11,245 nucleotides of DNA from DATKEH01 sp035546355 (GTDB taxonomy: Bacteria; Acidobacteriota; Thermoanaerobaculia; Multivoradales; JAIOJS01), in the NCBI GenBank assembly GCA_035546355.1, contig DATKEH010000323.1:1-11245 (forward strand), written 5' to 3'. The notes beneath the pieces are model-generated. The model searched no databases, had not been told where the DNA came from, and was given only the letters and a program-made list of their open reading frames with translations. Of the stretch, positions 1 through 8,000 are shown piece after piece (position 1 is the first letter of the stretch; each line of letters starts with the position of its first letter). The translations under genes were made by a program, and so were the position numbers.

Positions 1-2909
1 TCGAAGTCCCAGCGCTTGGCGAAGTCCCAGTTGAGGTCGACGCCGATGAAGCGGATGGTGAAGCCCCAGCCGTAGGCGGAGACCGGGCCGAGCACGTTGG
101 GATCCTCGGGGTCGGCCAGCTTGTCGTTCTCGGAGTCCCAGAGCTCGAAGTCCTGGCCGGCGTAGTCGAACCAGGCGCCGCCGACGTCCAGGAAGAGGCG
201 GCCGCGGATCCCCTGGAAGCGGAGGAAGGGGAACCACAGCTGGTCGACCAGCGGGAAGCGCAGCTCGAGGTTGGTGAAGAAGGCGCGGTCGCCCACCAGC
301 TCGCGGAACTCGAAGCCGCGCACGGTGTCGAGGCCGCCGAAGTAGAAGATGTTGGGGAACTCGCCCCAGCTGGCGGCGCCGAAGAGGCGGAAGGCGACGT
401 TCATCCGCCGGGTGAGCGGGACGTACTGGCGGACGTCGACGTTCGCCGAGGAGGTGATGCTGCTGTTCTCGCCGCTGTCACCGCTGATGTTGGGGGCGTA
501 GCTGCCGCCCACCCGCCAGCGCCGCCCGGACACCGGCCCCCAGGAGGCGTAGACGGTGGTGTCCCCCACCGCCGCCAGCGACAGCTCGGGGTAGTTGTCG
601 CTGCGCGGCACGACGCGCGGCAGCAGGGTGGCGGTCTGGGGATCGAAGACGAAGGTGGTGAAGTCGTAGTCGCGCCAGATGTAGCCCAGGCTCCCCTCGA
701 CGCGGCGGTAGAAGTCCAGCGGGTAGGAGAGGAAGCCGCGGACGCCGGTCTGGCGGAACAGGCGCCGCCCGCGGCCGCGGATCTCGAAGGTGTCCTCGTC
801 GATCTGCTCGAGGCCGAGGTAGAAGGCGCGGTCGTCGAAGACCTGCACCCCCCACTGCAGCCGGTCCGACAGGTCGACGTAGGCGATGTCGAAGTCCGAG
901 AAGGTCGACACCGAGGAGAAGTAGACGAAGACCCGGCGGTCGCCGAGGTAGTCCGAGAAGGAGAGATAGGTCTGCGACACCACCAGCTGGTCGCTGGTGA
1001 CGCCGACCCCGGCGTCGCCATCCTCCAGGAACAGCTTGAACCCGCGGTAGCGCTCCTTCTTCTCCTCGTCGATCGCCACCTGGATGTCGGGCTCGAACGG
1101 CTCGAGCGCGTCCAGCGGCTCGGGCTCCTGCCGCGACAGCTCGTTCGCCGCTGCCAGCTGGGGGTCGATCGGCTCCGCCTCGCCGCGATAGAGGTCGAAG
1201 CGCCCCCTCCAGTAGCCGGAGTAGACCAGGCCGCGGGTGCCGTCGGCGCGGTCGAAGGGCGCCGGCATGAAGCAGCCGGTGACGGCGTTGGTGTGCTGCA
1301 TCACCGCGCCGCTGGCGAGGTCGAGGCTGTAGATGTTGTCGAACCCGTCGCGATCGGAGGTGAAGTAGAGGCGGCTGCCGTCGCGGGTGAACGCCGGGTC
1401 CTGGTCGTTCCAGGCGCCGTCGGTGAGCTGCTCGCGGGTAGCGTCGGCGAGGGTGAACCGGAACAGCTTGGCGTAGGCGCCGACCTCGGAGCTGTAGACG
1501 ATCGTCGAGCCGTCGGGGGAGAAGGCCGGCCCGCCGTCGAAGGGAGCGTCGTTGGTGATCTTGGACACCGTGTTGTCGGCGAGGTCGAGCCGGAAGAGGT
1601 CGAACTGCCCCTCGTAGGTGCCGGCGAAGGCGACGCTGCCGCCGTCGGGCGAGAAGGTGGGGGCGAACGGCTGTTGCACGTCGATGGCGTAGAGGCGGGC
1701 GATGCCGCCGTGGATGACGTCGACCAGCAGCAGGCTGCGCCCCTCCTCGCGGCGGCCGAAGACGGCGATGAAGTTGCCGTCGGGGGAGAACGCGAGGTCG
1801 GTGCCCATCCGCCGCACCGAGGTCGCGAACTGCGCCGTCAGGTACTGGTAGTCCGTCGACCACCCCTTGGTGAGGTTGCGCAGCGGCCGGCGCTTCTCCG
1901 AATCGAGCAGCACGACGTCGAGGCGCCCGCGCTCGGTGGAGAGGGCGGCGATCAGGTCGCCCGAGGGCGAGGCAACCGGCGAGAAGTACTGCGCCGGCGG
2001 GCCATCGCGCTCGAGGAATCGGCGCCCGAAGTAGCTCGGCTCGCCGGTCGCCACGAGCTGCGGCAGGTACTTCTCGCGCAGCCAACGGCGGAAGTCGGCG
2101 TCGAAGTCCTCGGCCTCGATGCGGAAGGCGCGCTGCAGCGCCCGGTCGACCTGCGAGCCGAGAGTCGAGCGGTACTCGAAGAGGAAGTCGAGCACCCCCT
2201 CGGGCCCCCACCGCTCCTCCATGAAGTCGAACACCGCGTGCCCGAAGCGGTAGGCGAAGAAGCCGCCGCCGCGCGCCTGGGTGATCGGCGGCACCAGGTC
2301 GTTGACCACCGCGTCGCGCAGGAACATCTTGTCCGACGTCGACTCGTCCTGCGCGTAGTAGCTGGCCATCCCCTCGATGAGCCAGGTGGGCGGCTGGGTG
2401 GTGAAGCCGCGGCTGACCTTGCCGCCGAACAGCACGTGGTACTGGAAGATGTGGGTCAGCTCGTGGAGCAGGAGCTGGTACAGCTCGGCGTCGGTCATGT
2501 CCACCGGCAGCACCATGCGGAAGCGGATGTCGGTGGCGAAGGCTCCGACGCCTTCGGGGATGAAGCCGAGGATGATGTTGTTCTGCTCGAACTCGGCGTG
2601 GTTGCGGTAGAAGATCAGCGGCGTCGACTCCTTGATCTGGTAGTCGAAGCGGCGCGACAGGTGGTCGTAGGCGCTCTCGGCGAAGGACACCACCTTCTGC
2701 AGCAGGTGCTCCTCCTCCGAGTAGTAGTAGACGTCGAAGTGCGGCGAGCGGTAGATGTGCCAGTCGAAGTCCTGGTACTGGATCTTGTTCTTGCCGAACC
2801 CCTGCGCCTGGAGCGGCGCCGCCAGCCCGCCGAGGGCGGCGGCGAGCAGCAGCGCCGACGCCGGCAGCGAGGGGCGGCGGGAGCGGGAGCGGACGCGGGT
2901 CTGGGTCAT
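1..2909 (-). CDS. Exported metallopeptidase / TolB-like propeller / Omp85-type barrel fusion protein (3' end outside window)
   Basis: The visible part is 969 codons from ATG 2909 and continues past position 1. Residues 1-36 form a signal peptide: an Arg-rich start, a Leu/Ala core and cleavage near LQA-QG. Residues about 45-260 look like a peptidase-MA (gluzincin) domain, with zinc ligands H149 and H153 and catalytic E150 in HELTH, and a likely third ligand E179 in WLIEGMASYY. Residues about 310-575 hold WD40/PD40 (TolB-like) blades; S/T-P/R-DG motifs at 375, 420, 464 and 508 are spaced 44-45 residues. An acidic linker (about 576-615) leads to an aromatic-rich beta-barrel from about 625, with the Omp85/BamA loop-6 signature VRGF at 863-866. 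No POTRA domains are seen. The inferred location is the outer membrane, with peptidase and propeller in the periplasm. Substrate and function are unknown. It is the last visible gene of a three-gene operon, starting 17 nt after the CsgG-like gene with only a weak G-rich ribosome site (GTGGGGG). Confidence 0.88.
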   Translation of the reverse strand, partial: MTQTRVRSRSRRPSLPASALLLAAALGGLAAPLQAQGFGKNKIQYQDFDWHIYRSPHFDVYYYSEEEHLLQKVVSFAESAYDHLSRRFDYQIKESTPLIFYRNHAEFEQNNIILGFIPEGVGAFATDIRFRMVLPVDMTDAELYQLLLHELTHIFQYHVLFGGKVSRGFTTQPPTWLIEGMASYYAQDESTSDKMFLRDAVVNDLVPPITQARGGGFFAYRFGHAVFDFMEERWGPEGVLDFLFEYRSTLGSQVDRALQRAFRIEAEDFDADFRRWLREKYLPQLVATGEPSYFGRRFLERDGPPAQYFSPVASPSGDLIAALSTERGRLDVVLLDSEKRRPLRNLTKGWSTDYQYLTAQFATSVRRMGTDLAFSPDGNFIAVFGRREEGRSLLLVDVIHGGIARLYAIDVQQPFAPTFSPDGGSVAFAGTYEGQFDLFRLDLADNTVSKITNDAPFDGGPAFSPDGSTIVYSSEVGAYAKLFRFTLADATREQLTDGAWNDQDPAFTRDGSRLYFTSDRDGFDNIYSLDLASGAVMQHTNAVTGCFMPAPFDRADGTRGLVYSGYWRGRFDLYRGEAEPIDPQLAAANELSRQEPEPLDALEPFEPDIQVAIDEEKKERYRGFKLFLEDGDAGVGVTSDQLVVSQTYLSFSDYLGDRRVFVYFSSVSTFSDFDIAYVDLSDRLQWGVQVFDDRAFYLGLEQIDEDTFEIRGRGRRLFRQTGVRGFLSYPLDFYRRVEGSLGYIWRDYDFTTFVFDPQTATLLPRVVPRSDNYPELSLAAVGDTTVYASWGPVSGRRWRVGGSYAPNISGDSGENSSITSSANVDVRQYVPLTRRMNVAFRLFGAASWGEFPNIFYFGGLDTVRGFEFRELVGDRAFFTNLELRFPLVDQLWFPFLRFQGIRGRLFLDVGGAWFDYAGQDFELWDSENDKLADPEDPNVLGPVSAYGWGFTIRFIGVDLNWDFAKRWDF

Positions 2910-2926
2910 GCGCTGGGCCCCCACGG

Positions 2927-3661
2927 TCAGGGTCGGAACAGGACTCGGGTCGCCTCGACGTCCTTCTGGGCGAAGACGCCGACGATGCGGTCCTCGAGGG
3001 CGTAGAGGTTCTGGAACATGCCGGCCACCGGGTCGGCGCTGGTGCCCTCGAGCGTCTTGAAGTCCTTGAAGTTGTCGCTGTAGAGCAGCTCGCCGCTGCG
3101 GCCGTCGAACACCTGCATCAGGATGTCGAACTCGAAGCCGGTCTCCTCCACCAGCACCTGGCGATAGTAGGTGCGGCCGTCGAACTCCGAGACGTACTCC
3201 TCGAGCCGGTAGCCGCTGCGGTCCTGGATGTCGAAGTCGAGGCTGCCGGTGAGGATCAGGTCGGCGTCGGCGCGCTCGCCGAGGGCGCGCCAGAAGTCGC
3301 GGTCCCGGGCGAGGATCTCGAAGTCGAAGGAGGGGTAGTCGACCGCGCCGAGCTCCTGGACGGTGAGGCCGGTGTCGCGCCGCAGCACCTTCATCAGGTA
3401 GCGGTGGAAGTCCTCCTTGACGTCGATGTTGCGCCCGCGGAAGGAGGCCTCCCCCTCCTGGCGCACGACGATGAAGGGCGCCACCGCCAGCGTGCTGCGA
3501 TCCTCCAGGTCGAGGGCGGCGCGGACCGGCAGCTTGAGCTTGACCCGCACCGTCTGCGCCGCCGCCGGCAGCGCCACGAGGAGGGCCGACCCCGCCACCA
3601 GGAGCGCCGCCAGGCGACCGGCGCGGAACAGGGAGACGATCGGCTGCTGGGATGGCGTCAT
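2927..3661 (-). CDS. Secreted CsgG/TolB-N-like protein of unknown function
   Basis: A 244-residue protein. Residues 1-35 are a clear signal peptide (hydrophobic LAALLVAGSALLVAL, cleavage AAA-QT), so it is probably periplasmic. No lipobox Cys is present. The mature part has LAVAPF at 58-63, then ADADLILTGSLDF at 131-143, then a paired-strand segment FDILMQVFDGRSGELLYSD at 178-196. This order (a 'VxPF' strand, 'xADxILTGSL', then a 'DxxTGELLxS'-like hairpin) resembles the CsgG / FlgO / TolB N-terminal / LpoB fold class. That is family-level pattern matching, not a confident assignment. The start is supported by GGAGAGGA a few bases upstream and by a 4-nt ATGA overlap with the stop of the preceding TPR lipoprotein gene, which implies translational coupling. 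The next gene encodes the large peptidase-propeller-barrel protein, so a role in that envelope system is inferred. Confidence 0.85.
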   Translation of the reverse strand: MTPSQQPIVSLFRAGRLAALLVAGSALLVALPAAAQTVRVKLKLPVRAALDLEDRSTLAVAPFIVVRQEGEASFRGRNIDVKEDFHRYLMKVLRRDTGLTVQELGAVDYPSFDFEILARDRDFWRALGERADADLILTGSLDFDIQDRSGYRLEEYVSEFDGRTYYRQVLVEETGFEFDILMQVFDGRSGELLYSDNFKDFKTLEGTSADPVAGMFQNLYALEDRIVGVFAQKDVEATRVLFRP

Positions 3662-4107
3662 GGTGTCCTCTCCGGGGGGTCTTCGGCCGCGGTCGCCGGC
3701 GCCTCGGGCGCCTCGGGCTCGGGGGCCTCGGGCTCGGGGGTGGGCTCGGCCACCTTCTCCTCGCGCGCGCGGTAGGCCTCGTAAAAGCCGACGAACCGGT
3801 CGTAGTTGTGGCGCAGGTCGGCGTCGTTCGGGCTCAGCGCCAGCGCCTGCCGGTAGTGGTCGAGCGCCTGCTCGAAGCGGCCCAGCGCCTCGCTCGCCAC
3901 CGCCAGGTTGTTGAGCACCCGCGGGTCCTGCGGCTGCAGCCGATCGGCCTGCTGGAAACGGAAGTAGGCCTCGCTCCACAGCTCCTCCTGCGCCATGGAG
4001 ACGCCGAAGCTCAGCTGGTCGCGGGCGGTGTGCGGTCCCGAGTGGCCGCCGCAGCCGGCGACCAGCAGCGCCACGGCGCACAGCCCGGCATGGACGATCC
4101 GTGGCAT
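3658..4107 (-). CDS. Small TPR lipoprotein
   Basis: A 149-residue protein, first gene of the three-gene minus-strand operon. Residues 1-19 are a lipoprotein signal peptide ending in the lipobox VAGC (C19), followed by Gly-Gly rather than Asp, so outer-membrane sorting is plausible. Two tetratricopeptide repeats follow at about 29-62 and 63-96 (conserved positions include A47/Y48, A54, P59 and N67, L68, G76, A81, Y85, A88, P93). The tail from about 119 is rich in Pro, Glu and Ala (repeated EPEAPE) and is probably disordered. The open frame extends far upstream, but start 4107 is fixed by a strong Shine-Dalgarno GGAGGT (4120-4115, spacing 7) and by the lipobox position. TPR lipoproteins usually act as scaffolds for envelope complexes; here the likely partners are the CsgG-like and barrel proteins encoded downstream. 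The specific role is unknown. Confidence 0.9.
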   Translation of the reverse strand: MPRIVHAGLCAVALLVAGCGGHSGPHTARDQLSFGVSMAQEELWSEAYFRFQQADRLQPQDPRVLNNLAVASEALGRFEQALDHYRQALALSPNDADLRHNYDRFVGFYEAYRAREEKVAEPTPEPEAPEPEAPEAPATAAEDPPERTP

Positions 4108-4114
4108 CGCACCG

Positions 4115-4120
4115 ACCTCC
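4115..4120 (-). promoter_or_regulatory. Ribosome binding site of the TPR lipoprotein gene
   Basis: GGAGGT on the minus strand, 7 nt before ATG 4107. It is the strongest Shine-Dalgarno in the window and decides the start of a reading frame that is otherwise open for thousands of bases upstream. Confidence 0.8.
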
Positions 4121-4177
4121 CTGGAACGGGCCTCGCGGGGCGTGAGGGATACGCGGCGGAAAGTCAAGAGGCAGAGA

Positions 4178-4185
4178 GTATATAC
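4178..4185. promoter_or_regulatory. Candidate bidirectional -10 element between the TPR lipoprotein gene and dprA
   Basis: GTATATAC is a perfect 8-bp palindrome and an AT island in a very GC-rich 102-nt gap (4108-4209) between divergent genes. TATATA reads as a -10-like hexamer on both strands. Rightward initiation would give a leader of roughly 20 nt to dprA; leftward initiation about 65 nt to the TPR lipoprotein gene. No good -35 hexamer is visible at 17 nt on either strand. A minus-strand TTGACT (4167-4162) lies on the wrong side of this element to serve it. Nothing else recognisable lies in the gap. Confidence 0.4.
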
Positions 4186-4209
4186 GCGGCGCCGATTCCG
4201 TCTCTGCTG

Positions 4210-5313
4210 ATGATGGGAGGGAATCGCGGACGGCTCGCCGACGCGCTGGTGGCGCTCAACGCCGCCACCCTGGGGCGGCCGGCGATCTGCCGGCTGGCGC
4301 AGGAGCTCGAGCGCTGGCTCGACGCGCCGCCGCGCCAGCTGCCGGCGCTCGCCGGCGAGCTCGGGGTGCCGGCGCGGCAGCTGGTCTCGGCGCACGCGCA
4401 GCTGCGGCAGGCGAACCGGCTCGCCGACGGCGAGCGCGCCGCCGCGGCGGCGGCCGGCGCCACCGTCACCACCTGGCTGGACCCGGAGTTCCCGGCCGAG
4501 CTCCGCCACCTGCAGCTGCCGCCGCCGGTGCTCTACTGCCGGGGGGCCATCCCCGCTGCCCCGGCGGTGGCGATCGTCGGCTCGCGCCGCCCCGACACCT
4601 ACGGCCGCGAGGCGGCGCGCTTCTTCGCCCAGGAGCTCGCCCGCCACGGCGTGACCGTGGTGTCGGGCTTCGCCCGCGGCGTCGACGGCGCGGCCCATCG
4701 CGGCGCCCTCGCCATGCCCCAGGGGCGCACGGTGGCGGTGCTCGGCTGCGGCGTCGACGTCCTCTACCCCGCCGAGCACCGCTCGCTGAGGCCGCAGGTG
4801 GCGGCCCACGGGGCGCTGGTCAGCGAGTTCCCGCTCGGCACGCAACCGCTCAAGGCCCACTTCCCGATTCGCAACCGGATCATCGCCGCCCTCGGCGCCG
4901 CCACCCTGGTGGTGCAGGCTACGCCGCGGTCGGGGTCGCTGATCACCGCCCGCCTCGCCCTCGAGCTGGGGCGCGAGGTGCTGGCGCTGCCGGGGCGGAT
5001 CTTCGACGAGCTGGCGCTGGGGCCCAACGCCCTGCTGCGGGACGGGGCGCGGCCAGCGCTGCACCCCCACGACCTGCTGCCCGAGGGGCTGGTGGCGCCG
5101 GCCGACGAGGGGGAGGAGCTGCCGCCCCCGCTCCCCGGCCTGTCGGCACGCCTCTGGCGGCAGCTGCCCACCGGCAAGGCGCGCGGCGTCGACGAGCTGG
5201 CGGCTGCCGTCGACGCCGCCGCCCCGGCGGTGCTCGCCGCGCTGCTCGAGCTCGAGCTCGGCGGCTGGGTGGAGCGCTTCCCGGGGCCGGTGTACTGCCG
5301 GCGGCGGCCGTGA
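4210..5313 (+). CDS. dprA: DNA-processing protein DprA (Smf)
   Basis: A 367-residue protein, normal length for DprA. DprA binds incoming single-stranded DNA in the cytoplasm and loads RecA during natural transformation; it also occurs in species not known to be competent. A helical N-terminal region (to about 90) precedes the Rossmann-like DNA-binding domain. This contains VAIVGSR at 120-126, SGFARGVDGAAH at 152-163, AVLGCGVDVLYPAEH, and the hallmark FPIRNRIIA at 218-226. A C-terminal winged-helix domain lies at about 315-365 (GVDELAAA...GGWVERFPGPVYCR). ATG 4210 is followed by a second in-frame ATG at 4213; neither has a Shine-Dalgarno, and the frame is open upstream, so the start rests on family alignment. 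It is divergent from the envelope operon and 27 nt upstream of topA, with which it is probably co-transcribed. Confidence 0.95.
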   Translation: MMGGNRGRLADALVALNAATLGRPAICRLAQELERWLDAPPRQLPALAGELGVPARQLVSAHAQLRQANRLADGERAAAAAAGATVTTWLDPEFPAELRHLQLPPPVLYCRGAIPAAPAVAIVGSRRPDTYGREAARFFAQELARHGVTVVSGFARGVDGAAHRGALAMPQGRTVAVLGCGVDVLYPAEHRSLRPQVAAHGALVSEFPLGTQPLKAHFPIRNRIIAALGAATLVVQATPRSGSLITARLALELGREVLALPGRIFDELALGPNALLRDGARPALHPHDLLPEGLVAPADEGEELPPPLPGLSARLWRQLPTGKARGVDELAAAVDAAAPAVLAALLELELGGWVERFPGPVYCRRRP

Positions 5314-5322
5314 GACCGTCTG

Positions 5323-5331
5323 TGCTACCTT
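5323..5331 (+). promoter_or_regulatory. Candidate extended -10 element upstream of topA
   Basis: The dprA-topA gap (5314-5340) contains TGcTACCTT, an extended -10-like sequence, 9 nt before GTG 5341. The gap has no Shine-Dalgarno sequence. If used, it would give topA a nearly leaderless transcript of its own. The match is weak outside the TG and the first TA, and no -35 is visible. Confidence 0.25.
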
Positions 5332-5340
5332 TCCTCGCCG

Positions 5341-7986
5341 GTGAAGCTCGTCATCGTCGAATCGCCCGCCAAGGCCCGCACCATCGAGAAGTTCCTGGGG
5401 TCGGAGTACCAGGTCGAGGCGAGCTACGGCCACATCCGCGACCTCCCCGGCTCCGCCGACGAGATCCCGGCCCGCGTCCGCGCGCAGCCCTGGGCCACGC
5501 TGGCGGTGGACGTCGAGCACGACTTCGCGCCGATCTACGTCGTCCCCAAGGACAGCCAGAAGCGGGTGCGCGAGCTGCGCAAGATGGTCTCCGCCGCCGA
5601 CGAGCTGCTGCTCGCCACCGACGAGGACCGCGAGGGGGAGTCGATCAGCTGGCACCTGGTGGAGGTGCTCGAGCCCAAGGTACCGGTGCGCCGCATCACC
5701 TTCCACGAGATCACCCGCTCGGCCCTCGAGGAGGCGCTGGCCAACCCGCGGGCCGTGGACGAGCAGCTGGTGCGGGCGCAGGAGACGCGGCGCATCCTCG
5801 ATCGCCTGTACGGCTACTCGCTGTCGCCGGTGCTGTGGAAGAAGGTACGCACCAAGCTCTCCGCCGGGCGGGTGCAGAGCGTGGCGCTGCGGCTGGTCGT
5901 CGAACGGGAGGAGGAGCGGCAGGCCTTCCACACCGCCGAGTACTGGGACGTGCGGGCGCGGCTGGCCGCCCCGCAGGGGGAGCTGACGGCGGACCTGGTG
6001 GCCATCGACGGCACCCGCCTGGCCAGCGGCAAGGACTTCGACGCCGACAGCGGCCAGCTGCTGGCCGACGCGGCGGTGCGGCTGCTCGGCGAGCAGGAGG
6101 CCACCGCCATCGCCCAGGCGGCGCCCGCGGCCACCCCTTGGGTGGTCACCCGGGTCGAGCGCAAGGAGACCCGGCAGCGGCCGGCGCCCCCCTTCACCAC
6201 CTCGACGTTGCAACAGGCGGCGAGCAGCCGGCTGCGGATGTCCCCCAAGCAGACGATGGCGGTGGCGCAGCGCCTCTACGAGGGGATCGAGCTCGGCGGC
6301 GGCGAGCGCGAGGGGCTCATCACCTACATGCGCACCGACTCGCTCACCCTCAGCGAGAAGGCCCTCGCCGATGCCGGCGGCTACATCCGCGAGACCTTCG
6401 GCGACGCCTACCACGGCGGCGCCCGCCGCTACCGCACCAGCGCCAAGAGCGCGCAGGAGGCGCACGAGGCCATCCGGCCCACCGAGATCACCCGCACTCC
6501 CGAGGCGGTGGCCCCTCGGCTGCAGCGCGAGGAGCTCGCCCTGTACCGCCTGATCTGGGAGCGGGCCGTCGCCTCGCAGATGAGCGACGCGCTGCTCGAC
6601 AACAGCACGCTCGAGCTCACCGCGACGGTGAACGACACGGCCCACACCTTCCGCGCCACCGGCTCGATCCTGCGCTTCCCGGGGTTCCTGCGGGTCGCCG
6701 GCGGCGATCGCCAGGACGTCATCCTGCCGCCCCTCGAAGAGGGGGACCGGGTCGGCGGCGCCGGCGCCGCGGACACCGGCGTGCGGGTGCTCGGCGCCGC
6801 CCCCGAACGGCACGAGACGCGGCCGCCGGCGCGCTACACCGAGGCCAGCCTGATCAAGAAGCTCGAGGAGGAGGGGATCGGCCGCCCCTCCACCTACACC
6901 CCGACGCTGTCGACCCTGCAGGACCGCGAGTACGTGATCAAGAAGGCGGGCTACCTGGTGCCGACCTTCGTCGGCATGGCGGTGATCCACCTGCTGCGCC
7001 GGCACTTCCCCCAATACGTGGACGTCAAGTTCACCGCCCGCATGGAGGAGGCGCTCGACGACATCGCCGCCGGCGAGCGCGACTGGAAGGACTTCCTCGC
7101 CTCCTTCTACTTCGGCGAGGGCGGTCACGGCGTGGGGCTGGCGCAGCGCATCGACGACGAGCTGCCGAAGATCGAGTACCCGTCCATCCGCGTCGGCGAC
7201 GACCCCGAGAGCGGCCAACCCATCGAGGTGCGCATCGGGCGCAGCAACGTCTACGTCCAGCGCGGCGAGGGGGGCGAGGGGGACCGCGTCACCCTGCCCG
7301 TCGACCTGCTGATCGACGAGCTGACGGCGGAGAAGGTGCTGGAGCTGCTGGCGGCCCGATCGCGCGCCGAGGAGCCGCTCGGCACCGATCCCGAGAGTGG
7401 CCAGCAGGTCTACGCGCGGCTCGGCCCCTACGGCGCCTACGTCCAGCTCGGCGAGAGCGCGGACGGGGCCAAGCCCAAGCGGGTGAGCCTGCCGCGCGGC
7501 AAGGGCGTCGACGACGTCGACCTCGACTACGCCCTGCGGCTGCTCGCGCTGCCGCGGGTGCTCGGCACCGACCCCGACTCGGGCAGCCCGGTCACCGCCG
7601 GGTTGGGCCGCTACGGCCCCTACGTCGAGCGCGGCGGCAGGTACAAGAACCTGCGCCAGGAGGACGAGGTGTTCACCGTCACCCTGGAGCAGGCGCTGGC
7701 GCTGCTGGCGCAGGCCGGGCGGACGGTGCTCAAGGAGCTCGGGCCCCACCCCGACACCGGCCGCACCCTGGAGGTGCTCTCCGGCCGCTACGGGCCGTAC
7801 GTCACCGACGGCAAGACCAACGCCAGCCTGCCCAGGGGCGCCGACCCCGAGGCGCTCTCCCGCGAGGAGGCCCTCGCCCTGCTCGCCGAGCGCGAGAAGA
7901 AGGGGCCGGGCAAGCGGCCGCGGCGCGGCGCCAAGGGCGGCAAGGGCGGCAAGAAGAGCCCGGCCGGCAAGGGGCGCAAGAAGTAG
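5341..7986 (+). CDS. topA: DNA topoisomerase I (type IA)
   Basis: An 881-residue type IA topoisomerase that relaxes negative supercoils through a 5'-phosphotyrosine intermediate. The Toprim domain starts at once with KLVIVESPAKA (E7) and carries the metal site DEDREGE at 94-100 (D94, D96, E98). SAGRVQS lies at 174-180, and the catalytic tyrosine is Y329 in LITYMRTDS. GIGRPSTYTPT marks the rest of the core. After about residue 610 there are no cysteine zinc fingers; instead four repeats of about 60 residues (starting near 615, 680, 741 and 800), with motifs such as LGTDPESG and GRYGPYV, match the topoisomerase C-terminal repeat (Toprim_Crpt) type. A Lys/Gly/Arg-rich tail runs from 853 to 881. 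The protein has no Cys. This C-terminal design is known from actinobacterial TopA. GTG 5341 is chosen because the family motif begins at residue 2; no Shine-Dalgarno is present. The gene is probably co-transcribed with dprA and ends 14 nt before a convergent lipoprotein gene. Confidence 0.97.
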   Translation: MKLVIVESPAKARTIEKFLGSEYQVEASYGHIRDLPGSADEIPARVRAQPWATLAVDVEHDFAPIYVVPKDSQKRVRELRKMVSAADELLLATDEDREGESISWHLVEVLEPKVPVRRITFHEITRSALEEALANPRAVDEQLVRAQETRRILDRLYGYSLSPVLWKKVRTKLSAGRVQSVALRLVVEREEERQAFHTAEYWDVRARLAAPQGELTADLVAIDGTRLASGKDFDADSGQLLADAAVRLLGEQEATAIAQAAPAATPWVVTRVERKETRQRPAPPFTTSTLQQAASSRLRMSPKQTMAVAQRLYEGIELGGGEREGLITYMRTDSLTLSEKALADAGGYIRETFGDAYHGGARRYRTSAKSAQEAHEAIRPTEITRTPEAVAPRLQREELALYRLIWERAVASQMSDALLDNSTLELTATVNDTAHTFRATGSILRFPGFLRVAGGDRQDVILPPLEEGDRVGGAGAADTGVRVLGAAPERHETRPPARYTEASLIKKLEEEGIGRPSTYTPTLSTLQDREYVIKKAGYLVPTFVGMAVIHLLRRHFPQYVDVKFTARMEEALDDIAAGERDWKDFLASFYFGEGGHGVGLAQRIDDELPKIEYPSIRVGDDPESGQPIEVRIGRSNVYVQRGEGGEGDRVTLPVDLLIDELTAEKVLELLAARSRAEEPLGTDPESGQQVYARLGPYGAYVQLGESADGAKPKRVSLPRGKGVDDVDLDYALRLLALPRVLGTDPDSGSPVTAGLGRYGPYVERGGRYKNLRQEDEVFTVTLEQALALLAQAGRTVLKELGPHPDTGRTLEVLSGRYGPYVTDGKTNASLPRGADPEALSREEALALLAEREKKGPGKRPRRGAKGGKGGKKSPAGKGRKK

Positions 7987-8000
7987 CGGCGGGGCGGGCC

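Noticed and set aside
1293..3005. Plus-strand frame of 570 codons and minus-strand frame 478-2211 over the peptidase-barrel gene.
   Set aside because: Both are shadows. The real frame has a signal peptide, HELTH site, regularly spaced SPDG blades and the VRGF motif over 969 codons.
4162..4167. Minus-strand TTGACT as a -35 box for the TPR lipoprotein operon.
   Set aside because: No -10-like hexamer lies 16-18 nt downstream; the nearest, TATCCC, is only 10 nt away.
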